From: CAUZFZ01 sp963579025 | Lineage (GTDB): Bacteria; Planctomycetota; Planctomycetia; Planctomycetales; Planctomycetaceae | DNA length: 64,000 nt | Direction: 5' to 3' | Assembly: GCA_963579025.1 (NCBI GenBank) | Contig: CAUZFZ010000023.1 | Span: 1-64,000 of the forward strand | Part shown: positions 63,825-64,000 of the stretch, in pieces | Layout: each line of letters opens with the position of its first letter | Position numbering within the stretch: the stretch's first letter is position 1 | Made by a program: the position numbers and the translations under genes | The notes under the pieces: generated by a model | Seen by the model: the letters and a program-made list of their open reading frames with translations, nothing else | What the model was told of the DNA's origin: nothing | The model's database searches: none

Positions 63825-64000
63825 ATGAACCAGATCGTCATCGACAACGAAACGAAGAGCCGGCTGGGCGATTTCACGGAGCCGGTCGAGATTTGCGACG
63901 CAACGGGACGGGTGCTGGCACGCCTGTTGCCAGTCGTCGATCTCGCAGACGTAGAAGCGTGCAGACCGGATATCTCTGAGGAAGAGCTTCAGCGACGCGA
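63825..64000 (+). CDS. Small antitoxin-like protein, cut by the window edge
   Basis: The first 58 codons of an open frame starting at ATG 63825: MNQIVIDNETKSRLGDFTEP, then VEICDATGRVLARLLPVVDL and DISEEELQRRDA. The pattern of a short beta segment, VEICDxxGRVLA and a late SEEELQRR helix is one I associate with small antitoxin-like proteins of planctomycetes and cyanobacteria, often followed by a toxin gene that would lie beyond position 64000. GGAG lies about 10 bases upstream. The family assignment is from memory. Confidence 0.6.
   Translation, partial: MNQIVIDNETKSRLGDFTEPVEICDATGRVLARLLPVVDLADVEACRPDISEEELQRR

Overview
This 64 kb window comes from a Planctomycetota bacterium of moderately high GC. 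The evidence is three operons of the planctomycete-specific secreted cytochrome families (DUF1549/DUF1553 with DUF1501 twice, DUF1592 with DUF1552 once), very large secreted beta-rich proteins ending in membrane helices, traces of the DUF1559 signature, and many GTAG-headed palindromic repeats between genes. The genus cannot be fixed from sequence alone. I saw no rRNA, tRNA or CRISPR array.

Layout. 0.1-1 kb: 3'-truncated IS110 transposase. 1-5.4 kb (-): DUF1549/1553 plus DUF1501 operon. 5.7-11.3 kb: glycerol-facilitator type aquaporin, a His-rich polytopic membrane protein, an orphan MoxR ATPase and a CehA/McbA-like metallohydrolase. 11.5-15.6 kb (-): DUF1592 plus DUF1552 operon. 15.8-21.2 kb (+): nitroreductase, then a second DUF1549/1553 (with an added lectin-like domain) plus DUF1501 operon. 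21.3-29.0 kb (-): a probable outer-membrane barrel followed by a roughly ten-heme cytochrome carrying C-terminal LVIVD propeller repeats, a candidate electron conduit. 29.4-35.2 kb (+): BshB1-like deacetylase, NatA-type ATPase, a NatB permease fused to a CPBP protease, and a TRASH-domain lipoprotein. 35.4-48.9 kb (-): an operon of two giant proteins made of three related modules, ending in folD. 49.4-61.9 kb: envelope and polysaccharide genes (DegT-fold protein without the usual lysine, nucleotide-sugar epimerase, toroid-repeat membrane protein, LplT-PlsC-acyl-ligase fusion, GT4 glycosyltransferase, sugar-phosphate transferase), interrupted by a DEDDh exonuclease fusion protein. 62.1-63.7 kb: guaA. 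The right edge cuts a small antitoxin-like gene.

Most genes act on the envelope or outside the cytoplasm. The most unusual features are: (1) at least seven inverted REP pairs (BIME-like) of several families, each arm made of GTAG plus a hairpin, with compensatory changes between copies; one pair is translated inside the N-terminus of a giant protein, and another supplies a stop codon; (2) a 3029-residue protein whose two homologous halves are joined by about 140 codons of translated intergenic-type repeat; (3) the barrel/multiheme-cytochrome pair; (4) the DEDDh exonuclease, coiled-coil and conserved C-terminal domain fusion.
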